From Saccharopolyspora galaxeae (lineage in GTDB: Bacteria; Actinomycetota; Actinomycetes; Mycobacteriales; Pseudonocardiaceae): a DNA stretch of 64,000 nt. The position numbers and the translations under genes are program-made. The stretch lies in contig NZ_JADDUE010000014.1 in assembly GCF_016526145.1 (NCBI RefSeq), positions 62,001-126,000 of the forward strand. The letters are read 5' to 3'. Below are positions 40,264 to 48,948 of the stretch, one piece after another (position 1 is the stretch's first letter; the number at the start of each line of letters is the position of its first letter). Under the pieces are notes generated by a model. The model did no database searches. It saw nothing but the letters and a program-made list of their open reading frames with translations, and was not told the DNA's origin.

Positions 40264-41658
40264 GTGCAGGTTCTCTGGGGTGCCGGCGGCATGGTGGTGC
40301 TGCTGCTGGTCGCGTTCGCGCTCTCGACCGACCGCCGGGCGATCCGGCCGCGCACCGTGTTCGGCGCGCTGGCCATCCAGCTCGTGTTCGCGTTCGCGGT
40401 GCTGCGCTGGGAAACCGGCAAGCAGGTGCTCAGCACCGTCTCGGCGGGCGTGCAGCGGGTGATCGACTCCTCGAAGGAGGGCATCGACTTCCTGCTCGGA
40501 CCGGTGATGCCCACCGACGGCAGCACCGTGGTCGCGTTCCAAGTGCTGCCGCTGATCATCTTCATCGCTTCGCTGTCCGCGGTGCTCTACCACTGGAACA
40601 TCCTGCAGTGGGCGGTGCGGATCGTCGGCGGGGCGCTGCGCGCGGTGCTGGGCACGACGCGGGCGGAGTCGCTCAACGCCACCGCCAACATCTTCCTCGG
40701 GCAGACCGAGGCGCCGCTGGTGGTGCGGCCGTACCTGAAGGGCATGACCCGCTCGGAGTTCTTCGCCGTGATGGTCGGCGGACTGTCCACTGTGGCTGGA
40801 TCGGTGATGGTCGGGTACGCGCTGCTGGGCGCGAACCTGGACCACCTGATCGCGGCCAGCTTCATGGCCGCCCCCGCCGGGCTGCTGATGGCGAAGATCA
40901 TCGTGCCGGAGACCGAGCGCTCCGCCGAAGCGGCGGACGGCAAGCGGCCGACCACGTTCGGCGACGTGGCGGGCAAATTCGGCCGCGGCAAGGCGCCTTC
41001 GAAGACGTTCGCCGCGGACTCCGAGCAGCCCGCGGCCGAGTCCGGCGACTCCGCGCGGACCCCGGACGACTCGGCACCGACCGCCACCGAATCCGCGCCG
41101 CGCAGCAGCGAAGACGTCGACGACAGCGAAGCGTTGGAGACCAAACCGCGCAACGTCATCGACGCCGCGGCCACCGGTGCCTCCGACGGGCTCAAGCTCG
41201 CGTTGAACGTGGGCGCGATGCTGTTCGCGTTCGTCTCGCTGATCGCGCTGCTGAACCTGATCCTCGGCGCGCTGGGCGGGCTGTTCGGCCTGCCGGAGAT
41301 CACCTTCGAGGGGCTGATCGGATACGTCTTCGCCCCGCTCATGTGGGTCATCGGGGTGCCGTGGTCGGAGGCCGTGGCCGCGGGCGGATTCGTCGGGCAG
41401 AAGCTGGTGCTCAACGAGTTCGTCGCGTTCACCGACTTCGGCCCGCAGGCGGCGAGTTTCGACCCGCACACCGCGATCATCATCACCTTCGCGCTGACCG
41501 GGTTCGCGAACTTCTCGTCGTTGGCGATCCTGCTCGGCGGTCTCGGCGGGCTGGTCCCGTCGCGGCGCTCGCTGATCGCGCAGTACGGGATGCGCGCCAT
41601 CGCGGGCGGCACCCTGGCGAACCTGCTCAGCGCGGCCATTGCCGGGATGCTCGTCTGA
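40264..41658 (+). CDS. NupC-type concentrative nucleoside transporter
   Basis: A 464-residue CNT-family symporter. Marks are the [17 protein letters not shown] segment, [30 protein letters not shown], and C-terminal [10 protein letters not shown] and [26 protein letters not shown]. Substrates are nucleosides with H+ or Na+. A hydrophilic insert of about 65 residues (residues 225-295), rich in Ser, Asp, Glu and Ala, interrupts the middle cytoplasmic loop and makes the protein longer than E. coli NupC. GTG start with GGAAAGG upstream. Confidence 0.9.
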   Translation: MQVLWGAGGMVVLLLVAFALSTDRRAIRPRTVFGALAIQLVFAFAVLRWETGKQVLSTVSAGVQRVIDSSKEGIDFLLGPVMPTDGSTVVAFQVLPLIIFIASLSAVLYHWNILQWAVRIVGGALRAVLGTTRAESLNATANIFLGQTEAPLVVRPYLKGMTRSEFFAVMVGGLSTVAGSVMVGYALLGANLDHLIAASFMAAPAGLLMAKIIVPETERSAEAADGKRPTTFGDVAGKFGRGKAPSKTFAADSEQPAAESGDSARTPDDSAPTATESAPRSSEDVDDSEALETKPRNVIDAAATGASDGLKLALNVGAMLFAFVSLIALLNLILGALGGLFGLPEITFEGLIGYVFAPLMWVIGVPWSEAVAAGGFVGQKLVLNEFVAFTDFGPQAASFDPHTAIIITFALTGFANFSSLAILLGGLGGLVPSRRSLIAQYGMRAIAGGTLANLLSAAIAGMLV

Positions 41659-41895
41659 GCGCTCGAGAGGAGTGCAGTTTCTCCTGATTCGGGGCGGAGT
41701 TCGCGGCCGCCGAGCCGAGCTGCGCCTGCGGTGATCCGCGCGGATGCTCTGGCCGGGTTGCGACCGCGAGGTGGGCACCGCGCGGAACCTAACGGCGCGG
41801 TAAGCGGTGCCTTCGCGGCTCCCGGCTTCGGCGCCGCGGCCGCCCGGCGCGGACAATCGCCAGGGCCGAAACCCGACGACGATGGAGTGCAGGCA

Positions 41896-42747
41896 ATGAC
41901 GACCGTGGCCTTCCTCGGAACCGGCACGATGGGCGCCCCGATGGCGCGCAACCTGCTCAGCAGCGGCTTTGCGGTGCGCGCGTGGAACCGCACCCGCTCG
42001 CGCGCGGAAGAACTCACCGCGGACGGCGCCACCGTCACCGACAGCCCCGCCGAAGCCGCACGAGGCGCCGACGTGCTGGTGACGATGCTGCTCGACGCGG
42101 ACGCGACCGTGGAAGCCGGCCGCGCCGCAGCCGCCGAACTGCCCGACGGAACACCGTGGCTGCAAATGGGCACGATCGGGCTGGACGGCCTCGCGCGAGT
42201 CGCCGAAGTGGCCGGGTCCACCGCGCTGGTCGACGCGCCCGTGCTGGGCACTCGCGCACCCGCCGAACAGGGCACGCTGGTCGTGCTGGCTTCCGGGCCG
42301 GAAAGCGCCCGGGGACTCGCGCAACCGGTGTTCGACGTGGTCGGCGGTCGCACCATGTGGCTGGGAACCTCCGGCGCAGGCGGCGAAGGCACCCGGGTCA
42401 AGCTCGCCGCGAACAGCTGGGTGCTGGCGCTGACCAACGCGGTGTCCGAATCCATCGCGCTGGCCGAGAACCTCGGGGTCGATCCGCAGCGGTTCCTGGA
42501 AGCCATCGAAGGCGGCGCCGTCGACTCGCCCTACGCGCACCTCAAGGGCAAAGCGATCCTGAACAAGGACTTCACGCCCGCGTTCGGGCTCTCCGGCGCG
42601 CTCAAAGACGCCGGTCTGATCGCCGAAGCCGCCGAGGGGCTGCAGCTGGACCTCGCCGCCGCGATCCGGGAACGCTTCGCCCGCGCCGTCGAAGCCGGGC
42701 ACGGTGACGAGGACATGGCCGCGGTCTACTACTCGTCGTTCAGCTGA
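41896..42747 (+). CDS. NAD(P)-dependent beta-hydroxyacid dehydrogenase (HIBADH family)
   Basis: A 283-residue 6-phosphogluconate dehydrogenase-like protein. The Rossmann motif FLGTGTMGAPMARNL lies at residues 5-19, the substrate-binding DAPVLGTRAPAEQGTL near 115 and the catalytic Lys in GEGTRVKLAANSW near 175. The family reduces or oxidises 3-hydroxyisobutyrate, tartronate semialdehyde or succinic semialdehyde. The NRTRSR after beta-2 suggests NADP. Substrate not fixed by sequence. Confidence 0.88.
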   Translation: MTTVAFLGTGTMGAPMARNLLSSGFAVRAWNRTRSRAEELTADGATVTDSPAEAARGADVLVTMLLDADATVEAGRAAAAELPDGTPWLQMGTIGLDGLARVAEVAGSTALVDAPVLGTRAPAEQGTLVVLASGPESARGLAQPVFDVVGGRTMWLGTSGAGGEGTRVKLAANSWVLALTNAVSESIALAENLGVDPQRFLEAIEGGAVDSPYAHLKGKAILNKDFTPAFGLSGALKDAGLIAEAAEGLQLDLAAAIRERFARAVEAGHGDEDMAAVYYSSFS

Positions 42748-42754
42748 GTGGGAA

Positions 42755-42797
42755 GCGCGGCCGCCGCCCCCTGGGGGGTCCGGGGCGGCGGCCGCGC
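42755..42797. terminator. 16-bp perfect GC hairpin between convergent genes
   Basis: GCGCGGCCGCCGCCCC (42755-42770) pairs perfectly with 42782-42797 across an 11-nt loop. It sits 7 nt after one stop and 3 nt before the other. No U-tract; likely serves both directions. Confidence 0.82.
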
Positions 42798-42800
42798 AGC

Positions 42801-43448
42801 CTATTCGCGGTGCACGCCGTAACCGGCGAACCGCTCCGCACAGCGCGCGAGTTCCGCATCGTCGAGCAATCGCGGCTCGCCGGCGCGCTTGGCGGTCAAC
42901 CACAGCTCGCAGAGCCATTCCAGCTGCCGCGCCCTGTTGTAGGCCCGCGGCAACGTCGAGCCGACCGCGAGCGCGCCGTGATTGCGCAGGATGCACGCTC
43001 CCCGGTCGGCCAGCGCCGCGGACACGTTCTCCGCCAGCTGCTCGGATCCGAAGGTGGCGTAGTCGGCCACCCGCACCGCACCGCCGAACTCGGCCAGTTG
43101 GTAGTGCACCGCGGGAACGTCGTCGCGCAACAACGACACCGCGGTGGCATGCAGCGAGTGCGTGTGCACGACGGCGTGGGCGCCGTGCCGCTCGTAGGCG
43201 GTCAGGTGCATCGGCAGCTCGGAGGTGGGCGGCAGCTCGCCGTCCACCACCTCGCCGTCGAGCGCGACCACCGGGACCTCGGCGACCCGCATGGCGTCGT
43301 AGTCCACACCGGACGGTGTCACCGCCACCAGATCGCCGGACCGCACCGAGATGTTGCCGGAAGTGCCCACCACGAGCCGGTCGTCGATCATCTTGCGCGC
43401 GACGCGGATGACCTCGGCCCGTTCGGCGGCCAGCACCGGCTCGCTCAA
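42801..43448 (-). CDS. Class II aldolase/adducin family protein (FucA-like)
   Basis: A 215-residue zinc aldolase. The phosphate-binding [10 protein letters not shown] and [10 protein letters not shown], the zinc ligands in [12 protein letters not shown] and the late RNHGALAVG are all present, as in L-fuculose-1-phosphate aldolase. TTG at 43448 overlaps the RpiB stop (TTGA); a GTG four codons in is an alternative. It is the last gene of the six-gene operon, so it probably splits a keto-sugar phosphate into dihydroxyacetone phosphate and an aldehyde. The exact substrate is inference. Confidence 0.86.
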   Translation of the reverse strand: MSEPVLAAERAEVIRVARKMIDDRLVVGTSGNISVRSGDLVAVTPSGVDYDAMRVAEVPVVALDGEVVDGELPPTSELPMHLTAYERHGAHAVVHTHSLHATAVSLLRDDVPAVHYQLAEFGGAVRVADYATFGSEQLAENVSAALADRGACILRNHGALAVGSTLPRAYNRARQLEWLCELWLTAKRAGEPRLLDDAELARCAERFAGYGVHRE

Positions 43449-43924
43449 CTCGCGGCGCCGGAGTCGTACTCGTTGATCGCCGCGACCTTCTTCGCCGACG
43501 AGGAGCTGTCGTCGAAGACCAGGTCCAGCCACTCCGAAGCCAGCAGCCGCGCCAGCTCGATGCCGACCACGCGCTGGCCGAAGCACAGCACCTGCGCGTC
43601 GTTGCTCAGCACCGAACGCTGCACCGAGTAGCTGTCGTGCGCGGTCACCGCGCGCACCCCCGGCACCTTGTTCGCGCTGATCGCGACGCCGAGGCCGGTG
43701 CCGCAGATCAGCAGGGCCCGGTCGGCCTCGCCTTCGGCGACCTTGCGCGCGGCGGCCACCGCAACGTGCGGGTAGTCGGTGTGCTCATCGGAGCCGACGC
43801 CCACGTCAGTCACCGAAGCGACCCGGGAGTCCTTCTCGAAGTCGGCCTTGATGGCTTCCTTGTACTGGTACCCGGCGTCGTCGCCACCGACGATGATGCG
43901 CCAGGGAGCGTTCTGCTCGGTCAT
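43445..43924 (-). CDS. RpiB/LacA/LacB-family sugar phosphate isomerase
   Basis: A 159-residue isomerase. The [20 protein letters not shown] start, [21 protein letters not shown] and the active-site [16 protein letters not shown] are typical. RpiB enzymes isomerise ribose 5-phosphate, and close relatives convert erythrulose 4-phosphate to erythrose 4-phosphate in erythritol catabolism. The neighbouring kinase favours a tetrose or related substrate. It begins 5 nt after the kinase stop. Confidence 0.88.
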   Translation of the reverse strand: MTEQNAPWRIIVGGDDAGYQYKEAIKADFEKDSRVASVTDVGVGSDEHTDYPHVAVAAARKVAEGEADRALLICGTGLGVAISANKVPGVRAVTAHDSYSVQRSVLSNDAQVLCFGQRVVGIELARLLASEWLDLVFDDSSSSAKKVAAINEYDSGAAS

Positions 43925-43929
43925 GATCC

Positions 43930-45678
43930 TCACTTCACCTCTTGCGCGTCGGATTCGGTTCCTGCCGTCAGCACCCCGGCGACCTGGTTGAGCGCCATCG
44001 CCAGAGACGTGGCGCCCGGGTCGGGGGTGCCGACGCTGCGTTCCGCCAGCGGCCGGGCGCGGCCGGTGCGGGGTGTGAGCTCGGCGGTGCGTTGGGCGGC
44101 CGCGGTTGCCTCGTGGGCCGCCCGCTGCCACGCCTGCGGCCCGTCCTGCCCGTCCTGCACGGCCGCGTCGAGCGCGTCGACGAACGGGTCCATGGCGTCG
44201 ACCAGCGTCTTGTCGCCCAGCTCGGCGCGGCCGAGGCGGCGCACCGCGGCCAGCGCGGCCTTCGCTCCGGCGAGCAGATCGGCCGCGGCCACCGCGCGGT
44301 CGTCCGGCAGCAGGTCGCCGAAGGAGCGCAGGCCGGCGCCCCACAGCGCGCCGGAAGTCCCACCGGCCTTGGCGGCCCAGCCGTCCCCGGCGGCCACCAG
44401 CACCGCGGCCGGGCCTGCTCCGCGCTTGGCGGCGGCCGCACCGGCTTCCACCGCAGCGGCGCTGCCGCGGGACATGCCGCGACCGTGGTCACCGTCCCCG
44501 GCCACGGCGTCCATCCGGCCCAGCTCGGCTTCCGCCTCGTGCAGGTCGTCGCTGATCGCGCGGAGTGCGGCGACCACGGCCTTCGAGGTGCGCCTGCCCG
44601 CCTCCGGAGCGAGGGCGGTGGCCTCTTCGACGACCTCTTCGGCCTCCTCGACGACCTGGTCGTCCACTTCGGACGCAGTGACGCTGCCCCTGCGGTAGGC
44701 CGGGCTGTCGGCCGGAGCGGCGTAGAGCCGTTCCAGCTCGGGGTCCAGCCAGGTCAGCGTGAGCGAACAACCGGCCATGTCCAGGCTGGTGACCAGTTCG
44801 CCGACCTCCTGCTCGACGACCTGCACGCCTGCCTCGGCCAGCAGCCGGGAGGCGGTCTTCCACACCACGAACAGCTCTTCGTACTTCGTGGCGCCGAGCC
44901 CGTTGAGGATCGCCACCACCCGCGGCGTGCCCTCGACTTCCGGCGCTTCGGCCAGCACCCCGTCCACCAGTGTGCGGGCCAGCTCCGCGGCCGACGGCAT
45001 GTCCACTTCGGACACACCTGGTTCGCCGTGGATCCCGAGGCCCAGGCCCATCCGCCCCTTCGGAACCTCGAACAGCGGTTCCGAGCTACCGGGCAGCGTG
45101 CAGCCGTCGAAGGCCACGCCGAGGCTGCGGGTGCGGTCGTTGGCGTGCTCGCCGACGCGGACCACCTCGTCGAACGAGTAGCCCTCCTCCGCGGCCGCCG
45201 AGGCGACCTTGAACACCACGAAATCGCCCACCACACCGCGGCGTTTGGCGATGTCCTCGGCACCGGCGCTGGCCACGTCGTCGGTCACCACGACGTTGTG
45301 CGCGCGGATCCCGGCGCGTTCCAGCCGTTCCACGGCCAGCCCGAAGTTCATGTTGTCCCCGGCGTAGTTGCCAAACGAGAACACCACGCCCGCGCCGTTG
45401 TCGGCGGCCTTGCCCACCGAGTAGGCGTCCTCCGCCGACGGCGAGGTGAAGATGTTGCCCACCACGGCCCCATCGGCGAACCCGTTGCCGACCACGCCGC
45501 AGAACGCCGGGTAGTGCCCCGAACCACCGCCGGTGACCACGGCGACCTTGCCGCGGCGCGCCTTGCGCGCCCGCACCACGCCGCCGCGAACCTCCCGCAC
45601 GTAGCCGGGATTCGCGGCGACGAAGCCGGACACCATGTCTTCGCTGAACGACGCCGGATCGTCGTAGAGTCGCGTCAT
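43930..45678 (-). CDS. Dihydroxyacetone kinase family protein, DhaK-DhaL fusion
   Basis: A 582-residue ATP-dependent kinase with both domains fused. The DhaK-like part covers about 1-330 ([20 protein letters not shown]; substrate-linking His in [11 protein letters not shown]). The DhaL-like part is about 375-580 ([29 protein letters not shown]). Besides dihydroxyacetone, this family includes erythrulose kinases of mycobacterial tetritol pathways. The ATG overlaps the FGGY kinase stop (ATGA) and has AAGGAGGAG upstream. An acidic EE-rich linker joins the domains. Confidence 0.9.
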   Translation of the reverse strand: MTRLYDDPASFSEDMVSGFVAANPGYVREVRGGVVRARKARRGKVAVVTGGGSGHYPAFCGVVGNGFADGAVVGNIFTSPSAEDAYSVGKAADNGAGVVFSFGNYAGDNMNFGLAVERLERAGIRAHNVVVTDDVASAGAEDIAKRRGVVGDFVVFKVASAAAEEGYSFDEVVRVGEHANDRTRSLGVAFDGCTLPGSSEPLFEVPKGRMGLGLGIHGEPGVSEVDMPSAAELARTLVDGVLAEAPEVEGTPRVVAILNGLGATKYEELFVVWKTASRLLAEAGVQVVEQEVGELVTSLDMAGCSLTLTWLDPELERLYAAPADSPAYRRGSVTASEVDDQVVEEAEEVVEEATALAPEAGRRTSKAVVAALRAISDDLHEAEAELGRMDAVAGDGDHGRGMSRGSAAAVEAGAAAAKRGAGPAAVLVAAGDGWAAKAGGTSGALWGAGLRSFGDLLPDDRAVAAADLLAGAKAALAAVRRLGRAELGDKTLVDAMDPFVDALDAAVQDGQDGPQAWQRAAHEATAAAQRTAELTPRTGRARPLAERSVGTPDPGATSLAMALNQVAGVLTAGTESDAQEVK

Positions 45679-47141
45679 CGCGCTGCTCCTCCTTCGGACC
45701 GCCACACTGGCCGCGCCCGGTCGATCGACTCCAGATATGCGCGGTACCCGCGCTCGTAAAACTCCGCCGCGGCAGGATCCGGCGACACCGTGCGCCGGGC
45801 CGCCGCCCACTGCTCGCGGTCCACCGGCTCGCCCAACGCATCCCACGCGGTCATCGCCGCCCCGCGGGCGCCGACGCCTGCCTCGTGCGGCACGTGCAAC
45901 GGGCGGCCGAGCACGTCGGCGAAGATCTGACCCCAGGTCGCGGAACGCGCCCCGCCCCCGCAGGCCGAAACCGAACCGGTCAGGCCCGCCGCCTCCAGGT
46001 TGTGCCGCGCGGCGTAGGCCATCGCCTCGCACAACGCGCGCACCAGATCGGCAGGAGTGGTTTCCAGCGACAGGCCGGTGAACTGGCCCCGCGCGTGCGG
46101 CTCGACGAACGGCGCCCGCTCACCCGACGACGCCAGGAACGACAGCGCCGAGACCCCGTTCGCGCCCGGGCGGCTGGCGCCGAGCATGGCGTCCAGGTCG
46201 GCCACCTCGGCCCCGACCATGCGCAGCACCCAATCCAGGTTCGCGGTGCCCACCATCGCGGGCATCACCCGCAGGAAGCGGTCCGGCCGGGGACCGGCCA
46301 CCCACATGCCCGCCGCCTCCCCGCACGGGTCGATGACCACTTCGTCGCGCAGCACCTGGCAACCCAGCGTCGTGCCGATCACCAGCGCACCGTCGCCGAC
46401 CGCGTCGATGCCGGAGCCGAACGCGCACGCGGGCAGGTCGAACGGGCCCGCCGAAACCGGCAGGCCGGACGGCAACCCGAGCAGTTCGGCGCTGCGCGCG
46501 CCGAGCGCGAACAACTTGCCCGGCGGGGCCGGTTCGGCCAAGAGCCGACGGTGCTCGGACAACCCGCACGCGGCCAGCGCAGCAGCCGAGTAGGTGCGGC
46601 TGGGCACGTCCAGGAACGGCATCGACGCGTCCGAAGCGTCCACCGTGATCTCCCCGGTCAGCCGCTGCACTATCGCGTCCACGCAGTAGCCGGCGACTTC
46701 CGCGCGGCGCAGCCGATCCGGCTCGTGTTCGGCGACGTGCGCCAGCAGCGGCGCAGGCGAGCCGGGGAACAATCCCGCACCGGTCAGGCCGTGGACCGCG
46801 CGTCGCACACCCGTCTGGTCCCAACGCTGCAGCACACCCGCAGCGCGGGCGTCCATCCAGGACACGCCGGGCCCGACCTGCCTGCCCGTGGCGTCGCGCA
46901 GCCACAGGCCATCGCCCTGGCCGGTGATCGCCAGCGCCTGCACCCGCTCGCCCGCCTCGGCGATGATCGAGCGGATGACCTGCACCGCCGAGTCCAAGAC
47001 CTCGTCGAGGTCCTGCTCGACCCGGCCGCCCGGCAGCCGGTGCAGCGTGCTGCGCGTGCTGTGCGTGACCCGCGCGGACCCGTCGCGTCCGAGCAGCGAC
47101 GCCTTCGTCACCGAAGTGCCAACGTCCACCCCGATGATCAT
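45675..47141 (-). CDS. FGGY carbohydrate kinase, EryA (erythritol kinase)-like
   Basis: A 488-residue FGGY kinase. The first phosphate loop is IIGVDVGTSVTKASL. The segment ITGQGDGLWLRDATGRQVGP with SWMDARAAG resembles erythritol kinase more than xylulokinase. The C-terminal ATP site ACGGGARSATWGQIFADVLG is present. Both ends overlap neighbours as ATGA, so translation is coupled to the dehydrogenase gene before and the DhaK-like gene after. The substrate is probably a polyol or ketose; tetritol is the best guess from the cluster. Confidence 0.87.
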   Translation of the reverse strand: MIIGVDVGTSVTKASLLGRDGSARVTHSTRSTLHRLPGGRVEQDLDEVLDSAVQVIRSIIAEAGERVQALAITGQGDGLWLRDATGRQVGPGVSWMDARAAGVLQRWDQTGVRRAVHGLTGAGLFPGSPAPLLAHVAEHEPDRLRRAEVAGYCVDAIVQRLTGEITVDASDASMPFLDVPSRTYSAAALAACGLSEHRRLLAEPAPPGKLFALGARSAELLGLPSGLPVSAGPFDLPACAFGSGIDAVGDGALVIGTTLGCQVLRDEVVIDPCGEAAGMWVAGPRPDRFLRVMPAMVGTANLDWVLRMVGAEVADLDAMLGASRPGANGVSALSFLASSGERAPFVEPHARGQFTGLSLETTPADLVRALCEAMAYAARHNLEAAGLTGSVSACGGGARSATWGQIFADVLGRPLHVPHEAGVGARGAAMTAWDALGEPVDREQWAAARRTVSPDPAAAEFYERGYRAYLESIDRARPVWRSEGGAAR

Positions 47142-48196
47142 GGCTGTAGACCTTCGAACCGTGCCAGCACTTCCGGATTGGCCACGTACCGCGGCCGCCG
47201 CCCGTCCAGGAAGCGGGCCGCGTCACCGGCGACGATGTCCGCCGCGCGGTGCGCGGTCTGCCGGGTCGCGCCGCCCAGGTGCGGCGTGGTGATCACGTTC
47301 GGGGAGTCGAACAGCGGCCACTCGCGCGGCGGCGGCTCGATGTCGTAGACGTCCACCGCCAGCGCACCCAACCGGCCGGACTTCAGCAGTCCCGGCAGCG
47401 GCGCGTAGTCGAGCAGGCCACCGCGCGCGGAGTTCACCAGCACCGCGCCTTCCGGCAGCAACGCCAAGTTGTCCGCGTTGAGCAGGTGCTCGGTCTCCGC
47501 GGTGAGCCGCGCGTGCAGGCTCACCACGAAGCTGCTGCGCAGCAGCTCGTCGAGCCCGACCAAGCGCACCCCGTCGTGCTCGGCCTCTTCCGGCCGCACG
47601 AACGGGTCGGCGACCTGCACTCGCGCGCCGAAGGCGTGCAGTACGCGGGCCACGATGCGCCCGATGGCGCCGTAACCGACCAGGCCGACGGTCGAACCCG
47701 CCAACTCGATCCCGGCGTTGTCGTAGGCGTAGTAGTCGCCGCGCCAGTTGCCCTGCTTGAGCTCGGCATCCGATGCCGGAATGCGCCGCAGCGCGGCCAA
47801 GATCATCCCGACGGCGAACTCCGCAGCCCCCGCGGCGTTGCGGCCCGGCGTGTAGCTGACGATCACGCCGGCTTCGGTGGCGGCAGGCAGGTCGACGTTG
47901 ATCGGCCCGCCGCGGCAGACCCCGAGCAGCTTCAGCTCGGGGCTCTTGCCCAGCACTTCGGCGGTGAACGGAGCCATCTGGGTCATCGCCACCGCGGCCC
48001 CGCCCAGCACTTCCAGCACTTGCTGCTCGGTGCCGCTGGCCTCCCGGACCCCGCCGACGGGACCGAACGGTTCCACCGGCCACGGCAGCTTCAACTCGGC
48101 GAACTCGAGGTCGCGGCCAACGGCACGGGCGCCCAACGCGTCCACGAACAGCTCGGGAGCCACGAAGTGGTCGCCCGCGGCGAGCACCTTGGTCAT
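47138..48196 (-). CDS. D-isomer-specific 2-hydroxyacid dehydrogenase family protein
   Basis: A 352-residue NAD-dependent enzyme. The Rossmann motif VGLVGYGAIGRIVARVL lies near residues 165-182. The catalytic Arg/Glu region is ALVNSARGGLLDYAP with DVYDIEP, and the catalytic His is in TTPHLGGATRQTA. It resembles phosphoglycerate dehydrogenase-like proteins without the C-terminal ACT domain. In this operon it may act on a sugar acid or a keto-sugar; the reaction is not known. The stop overlaps the FGGY start. Confidence 0.86.
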   Translation of the reverse strand: MTKVLAAGDHFVAPELFVDALGARAVGRDLEFAELKLPWPVEPFGPVGGVREASGTEQQVLEVLGGAAVAMTQMAPFTAEVLGKSPELKLLGVCRGGPINVDLPAATEAGVIVSYTPGRNAAGAAEFAVGMILAALRRIPASDAELKQGNWRGDYYAYDNAGIELAGSTVGLVGYGAIGRIVARVLHAFGARVQVADPFVRPEEAEHDGVRLVGLDELLRSSFVVSLHARLTAETEHLLNADNLALLPEGAVLVNSARGGLLDYAPLPGLLKSGRLGALAVDVYDIEPPPREWPLFDSPNVITTPHLGGATRQTAHRAADIVAGDAARFLDGRRPRYVANPEVLARFEGLQP

Positions 48197-48242
48197 CTCC
48201 GGAGGCTCCTTCGTTCGATGAGGTTCGTTCGACGGGCGCGGC

Positions 48243-48944
48243 TCAACCGGCGACGGCGGCCGACAGCGAGTCGAGCAGGTGCAGCCGGACCTCGTCCAGG
48301 TCCGCGGCCACGAATCCGGCCGCGGCCAGCGCGTCCTCGGCGGGCGGGTAGTCGGGGCTGGGGATGGCCACCACGGTCATGCCTGCCGCCGCGGCGGCGC
48401 GCAGCCCGTTGCTGGAATCTTCCACGGCCAGGCAAGCCTGCGGGTCCTGCGCGAGCCTGCGCGCGGCTTCCCGGTACACGTCCGGGCTGGGTTTGCCGCG
48501 CGGGACCTCCGCGCTCGAGACGGTCGCGGCGAAGAACTCGGTGAGCCCGTGCCGATCGAGCACGGCATCGATGAGCCTGCGCGGCGCCGAGGAAGCCAGC
48601 GCGATCGGAGCGCGCGCGGCGACCTCGGTGATCATGCGCTCCGCACCGGGCAGCAGCTCGATCTCACCGCCGTGCAGCGCGCCGATCATGTCGTCGACGA
48701 CCAGCCGCTCGGTCGCGGCGGCGGAGTCCTCGGCCACGCTGAACCCGGCCAGGAACGCCGACCACTCCGGCGCGCTCATGCCCTGCACCTGGCGGGTCTG
48801 CTGCGCCGTCCAGGTCCGGCCGCGCGCGGCGGCGAACCTGCTCCACATCCGCTCCCACAGGTGTTCGCTCTCGACCAGGACGCCGTCCATGTCGAAAACG
48901 ACAGCACGGTGCGCAGCCACCGCCGCGCCGTTCGGCTGCGTCAT
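48243..48944 (-). CDS. HAD-family phosphatase/phosphomutase (PgmB-like)
   Basis: A 233-residue HAD hydrolase with subfamily IA cap. Motif I is VVFDMDGVLVESEHLW, motif II the ALASSAPRRLIDAVL Ser, and motif III/IV the Lys in RGKPSPDVYREAARRL and AVEDSSNGLRAAAAAGM. It probably dephosphorylates a small sugar phosphate. First gene of the six-gene operon, divergent from the DeoR regulator. GGGAGGG precedes the ATG of MTQPNG. Confidence 0.87.
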   Translation of the reverse strand: MTQPNGAAVAAHRAVVFDMDGVLVESEHLWERMWSRFAAARGRTWTAQQTRQVQGMSAPEWSAFLAGFSVAEDSAAATERLVVDDMIGALHGGEIELLPGAERMITEVAARAPIALASSAPRRLIDAVLDRHGLTEFFAATVSSAEVPRGKPSPDVYREAARRLAQDPQACLAVEDSSNGLRAAAAAGMTVVAIPSPDYPPAEDALAAAGFVAADLDEVRLHLLDSLSAAVAG

Positions 48945-48948
48945 CGCA

